Assembly: GCF_900100345.1 (NCBI RefSeq)
Contig: NZ_FMTT01000001.1
Coordinates: 271,505 to 335,504, forward strand
Direction of reading: 5' to 3'
DNA length: 64,000 nucleotides
Source: Paenibacillus tianmuensis
Lineage (GTDB): Bacteria > Bacillota > Bacilli > Paenibacillales > NBRC-103111
Positions 7,702-16,700 of this stretch are shown here, in pieces (the stretch's first letter is position 1; the number at the start of each line of letters is the position of its first letter). The notes below the pieces were generated by a model that was given only the letters and a program-made list of their open reading frames with translations, had not been told where the DNA came from and ran no database searches. Made by a program: the position numbers and the translations under genes.

Positions 7702-7740
7702 AAGGTTATCCCGATTTTTTACCGGATAGCCTTTTTTCTT
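7702..7740 (+). terminator. Rho-independent terminator
   Basis: Stem AAGGTTATCC / GGATAGCCTT (one mismatch) around a T-rich loop, followed by six T. Confidence 0.8.
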
Positions 7741-7777
7741 TTAAGATGGGCTGCGGCGTTGCGAGTACGACTTTTCC

Positions 7778-7807
7778 TTGTGTACTATGGTTTTCAGAAA
7801 TTATAAT
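7778..7807 (+). promoter_or_regulatory. Likely sigma-A promoter of the MDR gene
   Basis: TTGTGT (7778-7783), 18-base spacer, TATAAT (7802-7807), about 55 bases before the ATG at 7862. Pattern-based only. Confidence 0.5.
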
Positions 7808-7861
7808 AGAACAATCAAAATTTTTCAGGCTGAATTTAAAAGAACAGGGGTAGTAGCTTTC

Positions 7862-8845
7862 ATGGAAGCCAATGTTGTTCGTTATTATCGTTTCGGTGAA
7901 CCTGGCGAGGTGCTGCGAGTCGAAAAGAAGCCGCCGCTTTTGCCGGGACCGGGTGAAATCTCTGTCAAAATGCGGGCACGGCCCATTAATCCGTCGGATG
8001 TGATCCCGATTCGGGGAGCGTATCCTCACCGGATTACGTTGCCCGCGGTCCCGGGTTATGAGGGGGTAGGGGTTGTGGAAGCCATAGGGCCGGGGGTTCC
8101 GAAGCAAATGTTGGGGATGCGTGTACTGCCTTTGCAAGGCGACGGCACGTGGCAGGACTATGTGACAGCCCCCGCCAAATTTGCCGTTCCCGTACCGGAA
8201 CACATCGACGACGACACGGCTTGCCAGCTATACATTAACCCGGTTACCGCCTGGCTGATCTGCCGCACGGCGCTCCGGTTAACGCACGGGGATGTGTTGG
8301 TTGTCAATGCGGCGGGTTCTGCTATCGGGAGAATGTTTGCCCAATTGTCGCCTGTTTTCGGATACAGGATGATTGCTCTGACGCGCAGCGACCGTCATAC
8401 CTCCGAGCTGCAGCGTCTTGGGGCGGCCTATGTGTTTAATACGGCGGAAGACTCCGTCCGGGATCGAATTTTAGAAGCCACAGCAGGCCAAGGCGCCACG
8501 GCGGCCATCGACAGTATCGGAGGACCCGAAGGCGAAAAGCTGGTGCGCTGCTTAAAGAAGGACGGAACGGTTATAAGCATCGGGTTGCTTTCAGGTATTC
8601 CAGCGGTGTGGCATGAAGCGGTTCGGGGAACGCAGGTCCGCGTCCTGCCGTTTTATCTCCGGCAATGGGTACGGAATTCGTCGCAGGCGGAATGGGAGGA
8701 GGTTTTTGAGCACGTGCTGCGTCTCGTGCAGGAGAAAAAGCTGACCATGATGCAGATCGGGGCTAAATTTGAATTGACGGACGCCATAAGCGCGATCCAT
8801 GCCGCGGAGTCAGGCATCCACGGGAAAATTCTATTGTTGAGCTAA
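7862..8845 (+). CDS. Medium-chain dehydrogenase/reductase (enoyl reductase / quinone oxidoreductase type)
   Basis: 327 residues. N-terminal GroES-like domain (PGPGEISVKMRARPINPSDV, then VPGYEGVGVVEAIGPGV) and a Rossmann domain with the cofactor loop NAAGSAIGRMFAQL at ~150 and a basic IALTRSD stretch that favours NADPH. It lacks the cysteine/histidine structural-zinc cluster, as in the trans-2-enoyl-CoA reductase-like (ETR) and quinone reductase branch. The probable reaction is NADPH-dependent reduction of an enoyl or quinone substrate in the cytosol. ATG 7862 is chosen by alignment logic (EANVVRYYRFGEPGEVL); upstream in-frame starts would add 28 unrelated residues. The Shine-Dalgarno is weak (AGGGG). 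Confidence 0.85.
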   Translation: MEANVVRYYRFGEPGEVLRVEKKPPLLPGPGEISVKMRARPINPSDVIPIRGAYPHRITLPAVPGYEGVGVVEAIGPGVPKQMLGMRVLPLQGDGTWQDYVTAPAKFAVPVPEHIDDDTACQLYINPVTAWLICRTALRLTHGDVLVVNAAGSAIGRMFAQLSPVFGYRMIALTRSDRHTSELQRLGAAYVFNTAEDSVRDRILEATAGQGATAAIDSIGGPEGEKLVRCLKKDGTVISIGLLSGIPAVWHEAVRGTQVRVLPFYLRQWVRNSSQAEWEEVFEHVLRLVQEKKLTMMQIGAKFELTDAISAIHAAESGIHGKILLLS

Positions 8846-8932
8846 TAAAGCAGTTGCACCGGATGCGGCAGGAGATGAACATGGAATGGAGAAAAAGTAA
8901 GAAATGAAGTTGATTCGCAAGGAGGCAAGGCA

Positions 8933-10999
8933 ATGAACTCGAAAGAGGATAAAGCGAGAGAAATCGTGCGGGGCGTCTGCTCATTGGACTGTCCCGATCA
9001 GTGCGGCTTGCTGCTGCACAAAGAAGCGGGACGAATCGTGAAGGTTGAGGGAGATCCCGAGCATCCGATGACGCAGGGCGCCATCTGCAACAAAGTGCGC
9101 CATATGGCCGAGCGCCTGTATGACCCGTCCCGTCTTCGTTATCCGATGAAACGAACGGGGATGAAGGGAGACGGCACGTTCAAGCGTATCTCGTGGGAGG
9201 AAGCGATCGAGACGATCGTGTCCAAGTGGAAGACGCTTATAGCGACGGAAGGGGCGGAAAGCATCCTGCCGTACAGCTTTTACGGGAATATGGGGAGAAT
9301 CGGAGCGGAAGGCATGGACCGGCGTTTCTTCCACCGCTTGGGCGCCAGCCGACTTGAACATACGATATGCGAAGCCGCCGGGACGGAAGGGTACCGCTAT
9401 ACGATGGGCGGGAGCTACGGAACGTCCCCGGAGGATACGGTCCATGCCAAGCTAATTGTGATGTGGGGCATTAATGCGGTAAGCACCAACCTGCATCAGA
9501 TCGTGCTTGCGGAGAAGGCGCGCAAGAACGGCGCACGTATTGTGGCGATCGACGTTCACCGCAACCGGACGGCCAAATGGGCGGACTGGTTTATTCCGAT
9601 TCGCCCGGGAACGGATGCCGCTCTTGCGCTTGGCCTAATGCATATTTTGTTCGAAGAGGACATGACGGACGAAACGTTCTTACAAACGTATACGGTAGGA
9701 CACGAAAAGCTCCGTCAGCATGTGAAGTCGTATGACCCGGAATTCGTATCCTCCGTTACGGGCGTGCCCGTGGAAGACATTTATGAGCTTGCCCGGCTCT
9801 ACGGCCGTACGACTCCATCCTTCATTCGGATCGGCAACGGAATTCAGCACCATGACAACGGAGGGATGTGCGTTCGAACGATCGCCTGTCTTCCGGCGCT
9901 GACAGGCCAATGGCTGCACCGCGGCGGCGGGGCGATCAAAGGCAACGGCAGCTATTTGGAATTCAATAAAGCGGCCCTGCAGCGTCCGCAATTGCGCAAG
10001 CAGCCGGCTCGCTACATCAATATGAATCTGCTGGGAAATGCGCTGCTGGAGCTTGATCCGCCTATCCGTTCGCTATACGTGTACAATTCGAATCCGGCGG
10101 TCGTCGCCCCGCATGCCGGCAAAGTACGGCAAGGGCTGATGCGCGAAGATTTGTTCACGGTGGTACATGACTTGTTTCTTACGGAGACCGCGCGGTACGC
10201 CGATCTGGTGCTCCCGGCGACGTCTTCCTTCGAAAACCATGATATTTACCGTTCCTACTGGCATCATTACGTCCAGATTCAACAGCCAGCCATTGCACCT
10301 TACGGCGAAAGCAAGTCCAATCCGGACATCTTCCGGCTGTTGGCCCAAGGCATGGGTTTCGAAGAAGAAGCTTTTCGCGATTCCGACGAGGACATGATCC
10401 GGCAAGCGCTGAACAATCCGGCCAATCCGAATCTGGAAGGCATTACGTATGAGCGGCTTCTGGAGGAGCAGTACGTCAGAGCGAACGTCCGGCCGTTGTT
10501 TCCGGGCAAGCTGCCTACGCCAAGTGGAAAGATCGAGCTCTACTCCAGAGCGATGGAGCTTAAAGGCCTTCCGCCGCTGCCTACGTACACGCCGTTGCAA
10601 ACGGACGAGGATCTGCCGTTTCAATTTATTCCGGCGCCCAATCACAATTTCTTAAACTCGACGTTCTCGCACAATGCCAAGCATATCCGGCTGGAAGGCG
10701 AGCCGAAGCTCTACATGCATGCGGAGGACGCTGCGAGCTTGGATATCCGGAACGGCGAACGTGTCCGGATCTGGAACACGCGCGGCTCGTGCGAGCTAAC
10801 CGCGTCGGTGGGCGATGACGTCGTTCCCGGCACTGTCGTCAGTCAGGGCTTATGGGCGGACGCGGAAGGAAGCAGCCGCTTGGTGAATGCTCTGACCCCG
10901 GACCGGCTGGCGGATATGGGCGGCGGGGCCGTCTTTTTCTCGGGACGGGTACAGGTGGAGAAGCTGGAGAGCGCCACAACTTTTTTAGACAAAATATGA
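8933..10999 (+). CDS. Molybdopterin-dependent oxidoreductase (YyaE/YoaE-like)
   Basis: 688 residues, usual length for the assimilatory-type DMSO-reductase family members YyaE and YoaE. The N-terminus has the [4Fe-4S] motif C-SLD-C-PDQ-C-(26)-C at ~16-51, then KRISWEEAIETIV, GIQHHDNGGM, and a C-terminal molybdopterin-dinucleotide binding domain (NHNFLNSTF, IRNGERVRIWN). It should bind Mo-bis-MGD in the cytosol; no Tat signal is present. Substrate unknown. AAGGAGG lies 8 bases before the ATG. It follows the MDR gene by 87 bases and may share its transcript. No molybdenum-cofactor genes lie in the window. Confidence 0.92.
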   Translation: MNSKEDKAREIVRGVCSLDCPDQCGLLLHKEAGRIVKVEGDPEHPMTQGAICNKVRHMAERLYDPSRLRYPMKRTGMKGDGTFKRISWEEAIETIVSKWKTLIATEGAESILPYSFYGNMGRIGAEGMDRRFFHRLGASRLEHTICEAAGTEGYRYTMGGSYGTSPEDTVHAKLIVMWGINAVSTNLHQIVLAEKARKNGARIVAIDVHRNRTAKWADWFIPIRPGTDAALALGLMHILFEEDMTDETFLQTYTVGHEKLRQHVKSYDPEFVSSVTGVPVEDIYELARLYGRTTPSFIRIGNGIQHHDNGGMCVRTIACLPALTGQWLHRGGGAIKGNGSYLEFNKAALQRPQLRKQPARYINMNLLGNALLELDPPIRSLYVYNSNPAVVAPHAGKVRQGLMREDLFTVVHDLFLTETARYADLVLPATSSFENHDIYRSYWHHYVQIQQPAIAPYGESKSNPDIFRLLAQGMGFEEEAFRDSDEDMIRQALNNPANPNLEGITYERLLEEQYVRANVRPLFPGKLPTPSGKIELYSRAMELKGLPPLPTYTPLQTDEDLPFQFIPAPNHNFLNSTFSHNAKHIRLEGEPKLYMHAEDAASLDIRNGERVRIWNTRGSCELTASVGDDVVPGTVVSQGLWADAEGSSRLVNALTPDRLADMGGGAVFFSGRVQVEKLESATTFLDKI

Positions 11000-11232
11000 G
11001 TCTTTAGTTTCATTACCTCTATGAAAAAAACAGGACAATAGGCAGAAAGTAAATCGACTTATAAGTCTATCGGTTCAAAAAAGATGGCATTCCTTGCCAA
11101 CGGAATCGTTTGAATGGAATAATGAAAGGGCCATATCGGGCGCGGAAGCTTCGTCTCAGGGGGAAGGTGTGACTTAAGACATATGCGTCCGAACGTACAA
11201 CAATATGGAAAGTTTATGCGCGGAGGGGAATC

Positions 11233-11922
11233 GTGGCGAAGCGAAACAAACATCCTTATGAAAAGTTGAACATCGGCATCGTGGAGCAATATTCCAAAAT
11301 CGTTCCCCGTTCAGAGCTGCAGCAATGGCTGGATAAGGGATGGCTCGAAGCGCCGGGGTATGCCGGTTTTCTGTACGAAGCCGAAGACCATGAGACGATG
11401 CTGCTGGGCATTCCCCAGCGGTTGACGGACGGCGGTCCGGAGCGGCTGATTGGCGCGGAGATCGTCGATTTCGGCGCGAATTACGGAACGTACGGGATGG
11501 GCGGCCCCGGATTTTTCGGGCTGACCTTAGTAACGCCTGAGGGGGAAGAACGGACGCTGGTGTATGCGGTTTGGGAATCGGCGGAATATATTTTGCTGGA
11601 CGATCGGGTTCTCTCCTGCCATCCCAGCCATTACGGCCGCTTTCATCCGTGGCTGTCGGACTATGCCAACGGGGACATCCCGAATTGGGACGAGCTCACC
11701 GGAGAGCTGATCGGCGCCAAGATCGAGTCGGCCGTCGTTGCGGAGGATACGCTGTCCATCCGCATCCGGTCCCGGAATCAGCCGCGGACGCTGGAATATA
11801 CGAAGAAAGACGGCAGGCTGCCGCCTATGGGCAACGGAAACAGGAGGAAAGCGGCATTCCGCCAAGGCGTCATCGGCGATTACCTTCTTCTGGTGGAGGA
11901 CGGAACGGTTTTGCATGTATGA
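11233..11922 (+). CDS. Unknown protein, first gene of a four-gene operon
   Basis: 229 residues, GTG start with GGAGGGG 5 bases upstream. Soluble, strand-rich. Visible features: an N-terminal basic helix (MAKRNKHPYEKLNIGIVEQY), a glycine-rich DFGANYGTYGMGGPGFFGL stretch at ~85, and a C-terminal half with alternating strands (GAKIESAVVAEDTLSIRIRS). The Gly-rich segment is not a standard Walker or Rossmann loop. The next gene begins 38 bases on. I do not recognise a family; the context (DUF4261, DUF6138-like, WGR-like neighbours) suggests joint action with them. Confidence 0.75.
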   Translation: MAKRNKHPYEKLNIGIVEQYSKIVPRSELQQWLDKGWLEAPGYAGFLYEAEDHETMLLGIPQRLTDGGPERLIGAEIVDFGANYGTYGMGGPGFFGLTLVTPEGEERTLVYAVWESAEYILLDDRVLSCHPSHYGRFHPWLSDYANGDIPNWDELTGELIGAKIESAVVAEDTLSIRIRSRNQPRTLEYTKKDGRLPPMGNGNRRKAAFRQGVIGDYLLLVEDGTVLHV

Positions 11923-11960
11923 CCAGTTGGCATGGATAACAAACAAGAGGAGCGAATGAA

Positions 11961-12938
11961 ATGACAGAGCGGGATGACCGATTCGAAGAGGACGAATACG
12001 AGCAAGAGGAGCAGGACGATTCCGGTTTTGCCCGGGTTTATATGGTGGAGTTGCTTTACAAGACGAAGCCGGAGCTGTCCCGCGAGGCGCTGTATGCGAA
12101 GATGGAAGCTTACACGGGGCAGGTTGCCGTTCCGGGTGAGGAGGATGCCGAGGACGAGGCCGCCGCGGGCGAAAAGACGGATGCTTCCGGTCTTGCCGTC
12201 TGGGAAGCGGAAGATTCGGCCCAAAGCGACGATACGTTGATGTTTTTCCATCTTAACTATAAAGTCGCTTATGAGGAAGGCGAATTGCCGGCGCAAACGT
12301 GCGTTTTACCGGCCAACGAGGAGACGAATCCGGAAAAGTATGAAACGGCTTTGCAGCAAGCATGGCATTGGCCCGAAGCCCGCGAGACGGTGGAAGCATG
12401 CCAGCATTCCTTGCTGTTTACCGATTTCTGCGCCGCAAGCCTTCCTTATAAAGAACGGCTGGAGCTGTTCCAGAATGCGCTGCGGGCTTTGCTGGAGGTT
12501 GCCCCGTGCGACGCCCTCTATTGGAGAGCAAGCGACAATATCGTAGATCCGGAGCAGTATTTGGGCGCTCTGGCAGAAGGGCAGACGCTGTACGGGGCGA
12601 TGAGCGTCAGATTTTATAACGTCCAGGGCAGAGGGACGGAGCGCCAGGAGTTTTTGATGGATACGATCGGTCTTGCCGCACTGGGACTGCCGGATCTGCA
12701 GTGTCATTTTTACGATATGGAGCCGGGGGAAGTCGATTCCGTTCTGGGCAATCTCGGTTATTACGTATATAACCAGGGAGACATCATTCAGGATGGCGAG
12801 ACGGTCGGCGTAACGGAACAGCAGCGCTGGCGCTGCGAGCATCAATACGCATTGGCGGCGCCGCGCCGGTACGTGCTGGACTTGGACCCGGGCGAGCCTT
12901 ACTATGCCGGCAGACAGCATCACGACGAAAACCAATAA
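11961..12938 (+). CDS. DUF4261 domain-containing protein
   Basis: 325 residues. A very acidic first 20 residues (DDRFEEDEYEQEEQDD), then RVYMVELLYKTKPELSREALY. The C-terminal half matches my recollection of DUF4261 (LEVAPCDALYWRASDNIVDP, SVRFYNVQGRGTERQEFLMDTIGLAALGLPD, and a DMEPGEVDSVLGNLGYYVYNQGDIIQDGETVG block). The family occurs in bacteria, often near suppressor-of-fused or SUKH-like proteins; no reaction is known. Start ATG with GAGGAG upstream. Second gene of the operon, 21 bases before the next gene. Confidence 0.75.
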   Translation: MTERDDRFEEDEYEQEEQDDSGFARVYMVELLYKTKPELSREALYAKMEAYTGQVAVPGEEDAEDEAAAGEKTDASGLAVWEAEDSAQSDDTLMFFHLNYKVAYEEGELPAQTCVLPANEETNPEKYETALQQAWHWPEARETVEACQHSLLFTDFCAASLPYKERLELFQNALRALLEVAPCDALYWRASDNIVDPEQYLGALAEGQTLYGAMSVRFYNVQGRGTERQEFLMDTIGLAALGLPDLQCHFYDMEPGEVDSVLGNLGYYVYNQGDIIQDGETVGVTEQQRWRCEHQYALAAPRRYVLDLDPGEPYYAGRQHHDENQ

Positions 12939-12959
12939 TGCAGGAGGCGGGGCTGTCGT

Positions 12960-14645
12960 ATGGATAGCATGCTGGAAGAACTCATAACTGAAATAAAGCA
13001 AGAAATTGAGCGATGGTTCGAATTCATTGGCGACAAAGATGCGGAACAAATTGTGAAGCGCACCCCGCTACAGGTCGGGATTCATGACTTCGGCCTACTG
13101 GAGTACGCCAAGGGCAGAGTCAGCGTGACGGACTCGGAGCTAGATTTCGTGTCGCCAAAAGTCAAGACCCGGCTGGGCGAGCCTGCCGAGCTATTGTCGG
13201 AGGAGCAAGTCCGGGAGCAGATCATCCCGTCCTTGGCTGTATTCATGCAGCAGCAATTGGACAGCCTTCCGTCCCCGGCGTTAATCGATTATAAATTTAC
13301 GTTCTGGGGAAAGTTTCGCGTGCGGGAAGGCGAAGTGACGCTCCCTATCCTTCAGCATATCGACGAGGCGAAGAAGGAGCGGCTGCTGAATTCCATTGCG
13401 TCTTATATCCAAACGAAGCTCGATGACGGGAAGTACCCTACCAAGCCGCTGGAGACATTCTTTCTCTCCAGACACCTGCTCGACGAGAAATTATTTCCCG
13501 AGCCGGATGCAGGTCGGATCATTTCCGTGTTCGAGAACATTTTGGAGCTGAATAAAGGGAAGAAAGAGCGGCTTGCCGAGCATCGTTCGAATATCGTGTA
13601 TGCGCTGCGGAAATGGGTGGAGGAAACGTTTCTTCCTCGTTATTTCGAGATTCGGAAAGAGCCGTATCATCAAGCAGAGTATACGAGAAAAAGAGATATT
13701 CAACTCGAAGATACCGAGCAAGGGCCGATTGAGCTGCTGTTATATACGGCGGTGTCCATTATTAAATATGAGCCTTCTTACAGCAAAAGCATGGGGCTTG
13801 CCTTTTTGGAACGGGCCGTCGAGCTGGGAAGCGCCCGGGCATCCCGCTACATGAAGGAAGGCAGCGGAACGTTTGCCAAGGAAGATGTATATTTCCGCGA
13901 CGAGTTTGTGGAATGCACGGCCAATGACGTATTCGCTACCGTAACGATTACGATGAAGCAGGAAGCCGAGGAGAGCTACGCGCGTGCGCTCCGGTTTATT
14001 TGCCGCTTGCTGCAGCAAGGATTCCCCAAAAGCTATCAGATTAAGCTAAAATCCGGCGTCAAGCAGTTTTTGCCCATCAAAGGCTTAGCGAAGTCAGGGA
14101 CACATCGTTTCTTCGCCAACGCTATGGAATACCCGAAGCTGTACCCCCTGTTGGAGGAATATGCCCGCGAAGCGATGGAAGAGTTCGAATGGTATGCGGA
14201 TACGGAAGGCGAGAAGAACTGCATGCCGGGCAGCTATGCCGTCTTCGGCCTCGGATTGGCTGACCGGAGCTATTTTGCGCTGGTAGAGGAGTATATGAAG
14301 CAGGTGGATGACGAGCACCAGTCCGTGCAAAATGACTTCACGGTTGCTTTCGTTGAACGGTATGGCGTGAATGCGGAGACCATCCCCACGCTAGTGACGT
14401 GCTTGCTGCACAGCACCGACTCGATCAAGCTGAAGATCAAGCCGGCGATGGAAGAGGAAGCCAATGCAAGATTGCTGCTTGATCACGTTAGCGGACTTCA
14501 GCCTTATGAAGTGCAGCGTATCGTCTATCCGATTTGGGGCAGTGTGGAGAAGCTTAAGACTGCCGGCGCCAAAGCCAAAGGGGAGAAGGCGGTATTGCTA
14601 TCGGAGCTAGTGCAGGCTGCATCCTCCAAGAGAAGCCAGCGCTAG
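12960..14645 (+). CDS. DUF6138-like protein
   Basis: 561 residues, soluble and mainly alpha-helical with charged surfaces. Notable segments: MLEELITEIKQEIERWF at the N-terminus, YTAVSIIKYEPSYSKSMGLAFLERAVELGS (TPR/Sel1-like helix pair) near 265, and PGSYAVFGLGLADRSYFALVEEYM near 425. I associate it with DUF6138, a large bacterial family without known function, on overall resemblance. Start ATG with AGGAGGCGGGG about 10 bases upstream. It lies 46 bases before a WGR-like/propeller gene, so the operon joins a helical scaffold to a beta-propeller. Confidence 0.6.
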   Translation: MDSMLEELITEIKQEIERWFEFIGDKDAEQIVKRTPLQVGIHDFGLLEYAKGRVSVTDSELDFVSPKVKTRLGEPAELLSEEQVREQIIPSLAVFMQQQLDSLPSPALIDYKFTFWGKFRVREGEVTLPILQHIDEAKKERLLNSIASYIQTKLDDGKYPTKPLETFFLSRHLLDEKLFPEPDAGRIISVFENILELNKGKKERLAEHRSNIVYALRKWVEETFLPRYFEIRKEPYHQAEYTRKRDIQLEDTEQGPIELLLYTAVSIIKYEPSYSKSMGLAFLERAVELGSARASRYMKEGSGTFAKEDVYFRDEFVECTANDVFATVTITMKQEAEESYARALRFICRLLQQGFPKSYQIKLKSGVKQFLPIKGLAKSGTHRFFANAMEYPKLYPLLEEYAREAMEEFEWYADTEGEKNCMPGSYAVFGLGLADRSYFALVEEYMKQVDDEHQSVQNDFTVAFVERYGVNAETIPTLVTCLLHSTDSIKLKIKPAMEEEANARLLLDHVSGLQPYEVQRIVYPIWGSVEKLKTAGAKAKGEKAVLLSELVQAASSKRSQR

Positions 14646-14691
14646 GCAACGTTAGAAGAAGGATAAGTGATATAGACAAGGCGAGGGTGCT

Positions 14692-15792
14692 ATGGAAAGA
14701 ACGTTAACGGACAGAATCAGCAACAAAACATGGTCGATTCAGCAAACCGGGAATCAAGTTCTCATCTCAAGCAACGGAGGCAAGGCGAAAGAAAAAGTCT
14801 TTGATGAGCCGGGGCAAGCGGCAAAGTATGTACAAAAGGAAACGTGGAGCAGGCTGAAAAAAGGGTTTGTGCTGCATAACCCGCAGGCAGGAGCCGGACA
14901 GCCGGTTCTGCACCGTTACATCGGAGGCGGCTACACTGGCTTTATGCCGCTGGCTGCGATGGAGGATACGAACACGTTCTTTTGCAGCTATGTGGTGGGC
15001 CAGTTTGAAAAAGAAGAGATTTATCTCATGGACGATCAAGGGGAGAAACAAACAACCTACGAGCTTCTGGGAAAGCAGTTAATCTTGGATATGCGGCACT
15101 GTGCCGAACAGAACGTACTGCTGTTGAATATTGACCATCATATTGCGGGACTTTCTCTGGGCAATGGCGAGATGGAGCGATACACTCCCAAAATGCCGGC
15201 GAGTACGCTATCGGTATCCGGCTCGACGGCGCTCTGGTACGATAAGTCCAGCCTTGTCGTCTATGATCTGGGGACGAATACCGTCCGCTATACGAGACAA
15301 GTGGAATGCGAGAAGTACGGCGGACATAGTACGCAGCTTTGCGCAGCCGTGTCGCACGACGGCCGCCTGATGGCGTATTGTACGCAAACCGACGAAATCG
15401 TAATCGTCGATATGACGACCATGCAGGAACATATGATCGCAAAAGACAAAAATGCGATGACGTCGAGCATGGCTTTTTCGCCGGACGACCGATTGTTGTT
15501 CACGCAGGAGCAGTACGGTTCATGGTCGCTTAAGTGCTATGACCTGAGCACAATGACCGGATGTAGGGACTGGATGACGACGGATATAAAAAGCTTTGCG
15601 ATCCATGAACGCAGAAGACTGCTCGCCGTGTACAATTACGGCAAGATTCAGCTGTTCGACCTCCAGACGATGAAACCGACGATGGCATTTGAGGTCGAGC
15701 ATGTCGTGAAAAACTGCACCCTAGCCTTTACACAGGATTACCTCGCCGTCTATACGGATTATGGCTGCGTGAGCCTCTATGCACTTGCATAA
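14692..15792 (+). CDS. WGR-like domain fused to a WD40-type beta-propeller
   Basis: 366 residues, no signal peptide. Residues 1-60 resemble a WGR domain (short strands, then FDEPGQAAKYVQKETWSRLKKGFV, the usual A-x-x-x-x-x-x-x-x-x-K-x-x-x-K-G-Y-like tail), a module found in PARP and in MolR/Yeh-type bacterial proteins. Residues ~75-366 are six or so propeller blades with repeating HDGRLMAYCTQTDEIVIVDM, SPDDRLLFTQEQYGSWSLKCYDLST, RRRLLAVYNYGKIQLFDLQTM. These are interaction surfaces rather than catalytic. Last gene of the operon, followed by a strong terminator. WGR assignment is tentative because the W-G-R triplet itself is not kept. Confidence 0.6.
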   Translation: MERTLTDRISNKTWSIQQTGNQVLISSNGGKAKEKVFDEPGQAAKYVQKETWSRLKKGFVLHNPQAGAGQPVLHRYIGGGYTGFMPLAAMEDTNTFFCSYVVGQFEKEEIYLMDDQGEKQTTYELLGKQLILDMRHCAEQNVLLLNIDHHIAGLSLGNGEMERYTPKMPASTLSVSGSTALWYDKSSLVVYDLGTNTVRYTRQVECEKYGGHSTQLCAAVSHDGRLMAYCTQTDEIVIVDMTTMQEHMIAKDKNAMTSSMAFSPDDRLLFTQEQYGSWSLKCYDLSTMTGCRDWMTTDIKSFAIHERRRLLAVYNYGKIQLFDLQTMKPTMAFEVEHVVKNCTLAFTQDYLAVYTDYGCVSLYALA

Positions 15793-15796
15793 CTAA

Positions 15797-15843
15797 AAAA
15801 ACAAGCCGGAGCGCAATTTCGGTTGCACTCCAGGCTTGTTTTT
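15797..15843. terminator. Bidirectional terminator between converging operons
   Basis: Stem AAAACAAGCC-GGAG-GCAA / TTGC-CTCC-GGCTTGTTTT with two mismatches and T-tracts on both sides. It ends the four-gene plus operon and the minus-strand small genes. Confidence 0.85.
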
Positions 15844-15851
15844 CATTTGCT

Positions 15852-16013
15852 TTATAGCTGATCCGCATTTGAAGATGGCTTGCCATAGGGATCGAGATTT
15901 TCGTCTCCAATGATATCGACATAATCTTTGGCGCCTTCGGGAACCGTCAATAAATCTGCCGCTTCCGCCGTTGTCTCAAGATTTTCAATGCCTGTTTGGG
16001 TTTCTTTATCCAT
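15852..16013 (-). CDS. Small acidic protein (53 aa), unknown
   Basis: Short gene with ATG preceded by AGGAGG at 5 bases, an almost perfect ribosome site. Product begins MDKETQTGIENLETTAEAAD and ends GKPSSNADQL; it is hydrophilic and acidic, with no membrane segment or cysteine. It follows a 49-residue acidic gene by 15 bases on the same strand, so the two are probably cotranslated. The spore-related neighbour (Cse60-like) hints at a sporulation setting, but this is inference. Confidence 0.65.
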   Translation of the reverse strand: MDKETQTGIENLETTAEAADLLTVPEGAKDYVDIIGDENLDPYGKPSSNADQL

Positions 16014-16028
16014 CGTTACCTCCTGTAG

Positions 16029-16178
16029 TTATTCCATCGAATATCCATCTAATTTTTCACGATCTCCGATTTCCTGGGTATCGTCCGTTCGAAATCCATC
16101 ACGTTCATGTGACGTAAGATCCTCATAGACCGTTTCGGGATTTCCATCCGTTTCTTTTTCCAGCTTATCTTGCGGCAT
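16029..16178 (-). CDS. Small acidic protein (49 aa), unknown
   Basis: ATG preceded by AAGGAG at 8 bases. The product is highly charged: MPQDKLEKETDGNPETVYED then LTSHERDGFRTDDTQEIGD and a KLDGYSME end. It is probably natively unfolded. The longer frame to 16223 has no ribosome site at its start. Pairs with the 53-residue gene 15 bases downstream. No family recognised. Confidence 0.65.
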   Translation of the reverse strand: MPQDKLEKETDGNPETVYEDLTSHERDGFRTDDTQEIGDREKLDGYSME

Positions 16179-16236
16179 GGCTTCATCTCCTTCACAATGG
16201 ATATCATTTACAGCATGCGGCAAAATTATTCTACAT

Positions 16237-16261
16237 AAAAAAGACCGCCAAGCATGGCGGC
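16237..16261 (-). terminator. Terminator of the Cse60-like gene
   Basis: Minus-strand GCCGCC-ATGCTT-GGCGGT followed by six T, directly after the stop codon. Confidence 0.85.
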
Positions 16262-16453
16262 TTACTTATCCTGTGTCCGGTAGACAACCAGGATCGTGCT
16301 TCTTTGATATTCCCCTTTGTCCGGTTTGCTTTTGATAATCGATCCGTAGCTTATACTTACAATTTGATCTTCCGCTAATGTGGACAGAAATTCATTGCAG
16401 CTTTTCTCGGCAAGCCTAACGTCGGAATCAATGAACTCTTTCACTTGAATCAT
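16262..16453 (-). CDS. Cse60-like sporulation protein
   Basis: 63 residues: MIQVKEFIDSDVRLAEKSCN, then EFLSTLAEDQIVSISYGSII and a final STILVVYRTQDK strand. The pattern (MI-x-VK-x-F-D ... NEFL ... V-x-I-x-Y ... LVVY) is that of Cse60, a small sigma-E-dependent protein of unknown biochemistry made in the mother cell of Bacillus. ATG at 16453 follows AAAGGTG. The frame could extend to 16492 but without a site. It has its own terminator, so it is monocistronic. Confidence 0.7.
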   Translation of the reverse strand: MIQVKEFIDSDVRLAEKSCNEFLSTLAEDQIVSISYGSIIKSKPDKGEYQRSTILVVYRTQDK

Positions 16454-16700
16454 GCTTTTCACCTTTCTTGGCTTATGATGATAACCCGCCATACATTAAA
16501 TGTAAAAACCGCTTTCATGCAGTAAGGCATCCCGCCCAATAGAGTGGAATGCCTTACCAATTGACCATATCATATAACCACTATGGAGTCAAACCGCTAG
16601 ATTATAACGATGAATCCTATCCTATTGTGGAAATGAAATTTTGAATTGGTTATGATAGGAGGGGAAGCCCTACATTGGTTTTGCCCAAAGGAGAACATGA

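Noticed and set aside
16515..16562. Hairpin GTAAGGCAT / ATGCCTTAC
   Set aside because: No T-run and no gene ends there; could be a fold-back of no function.
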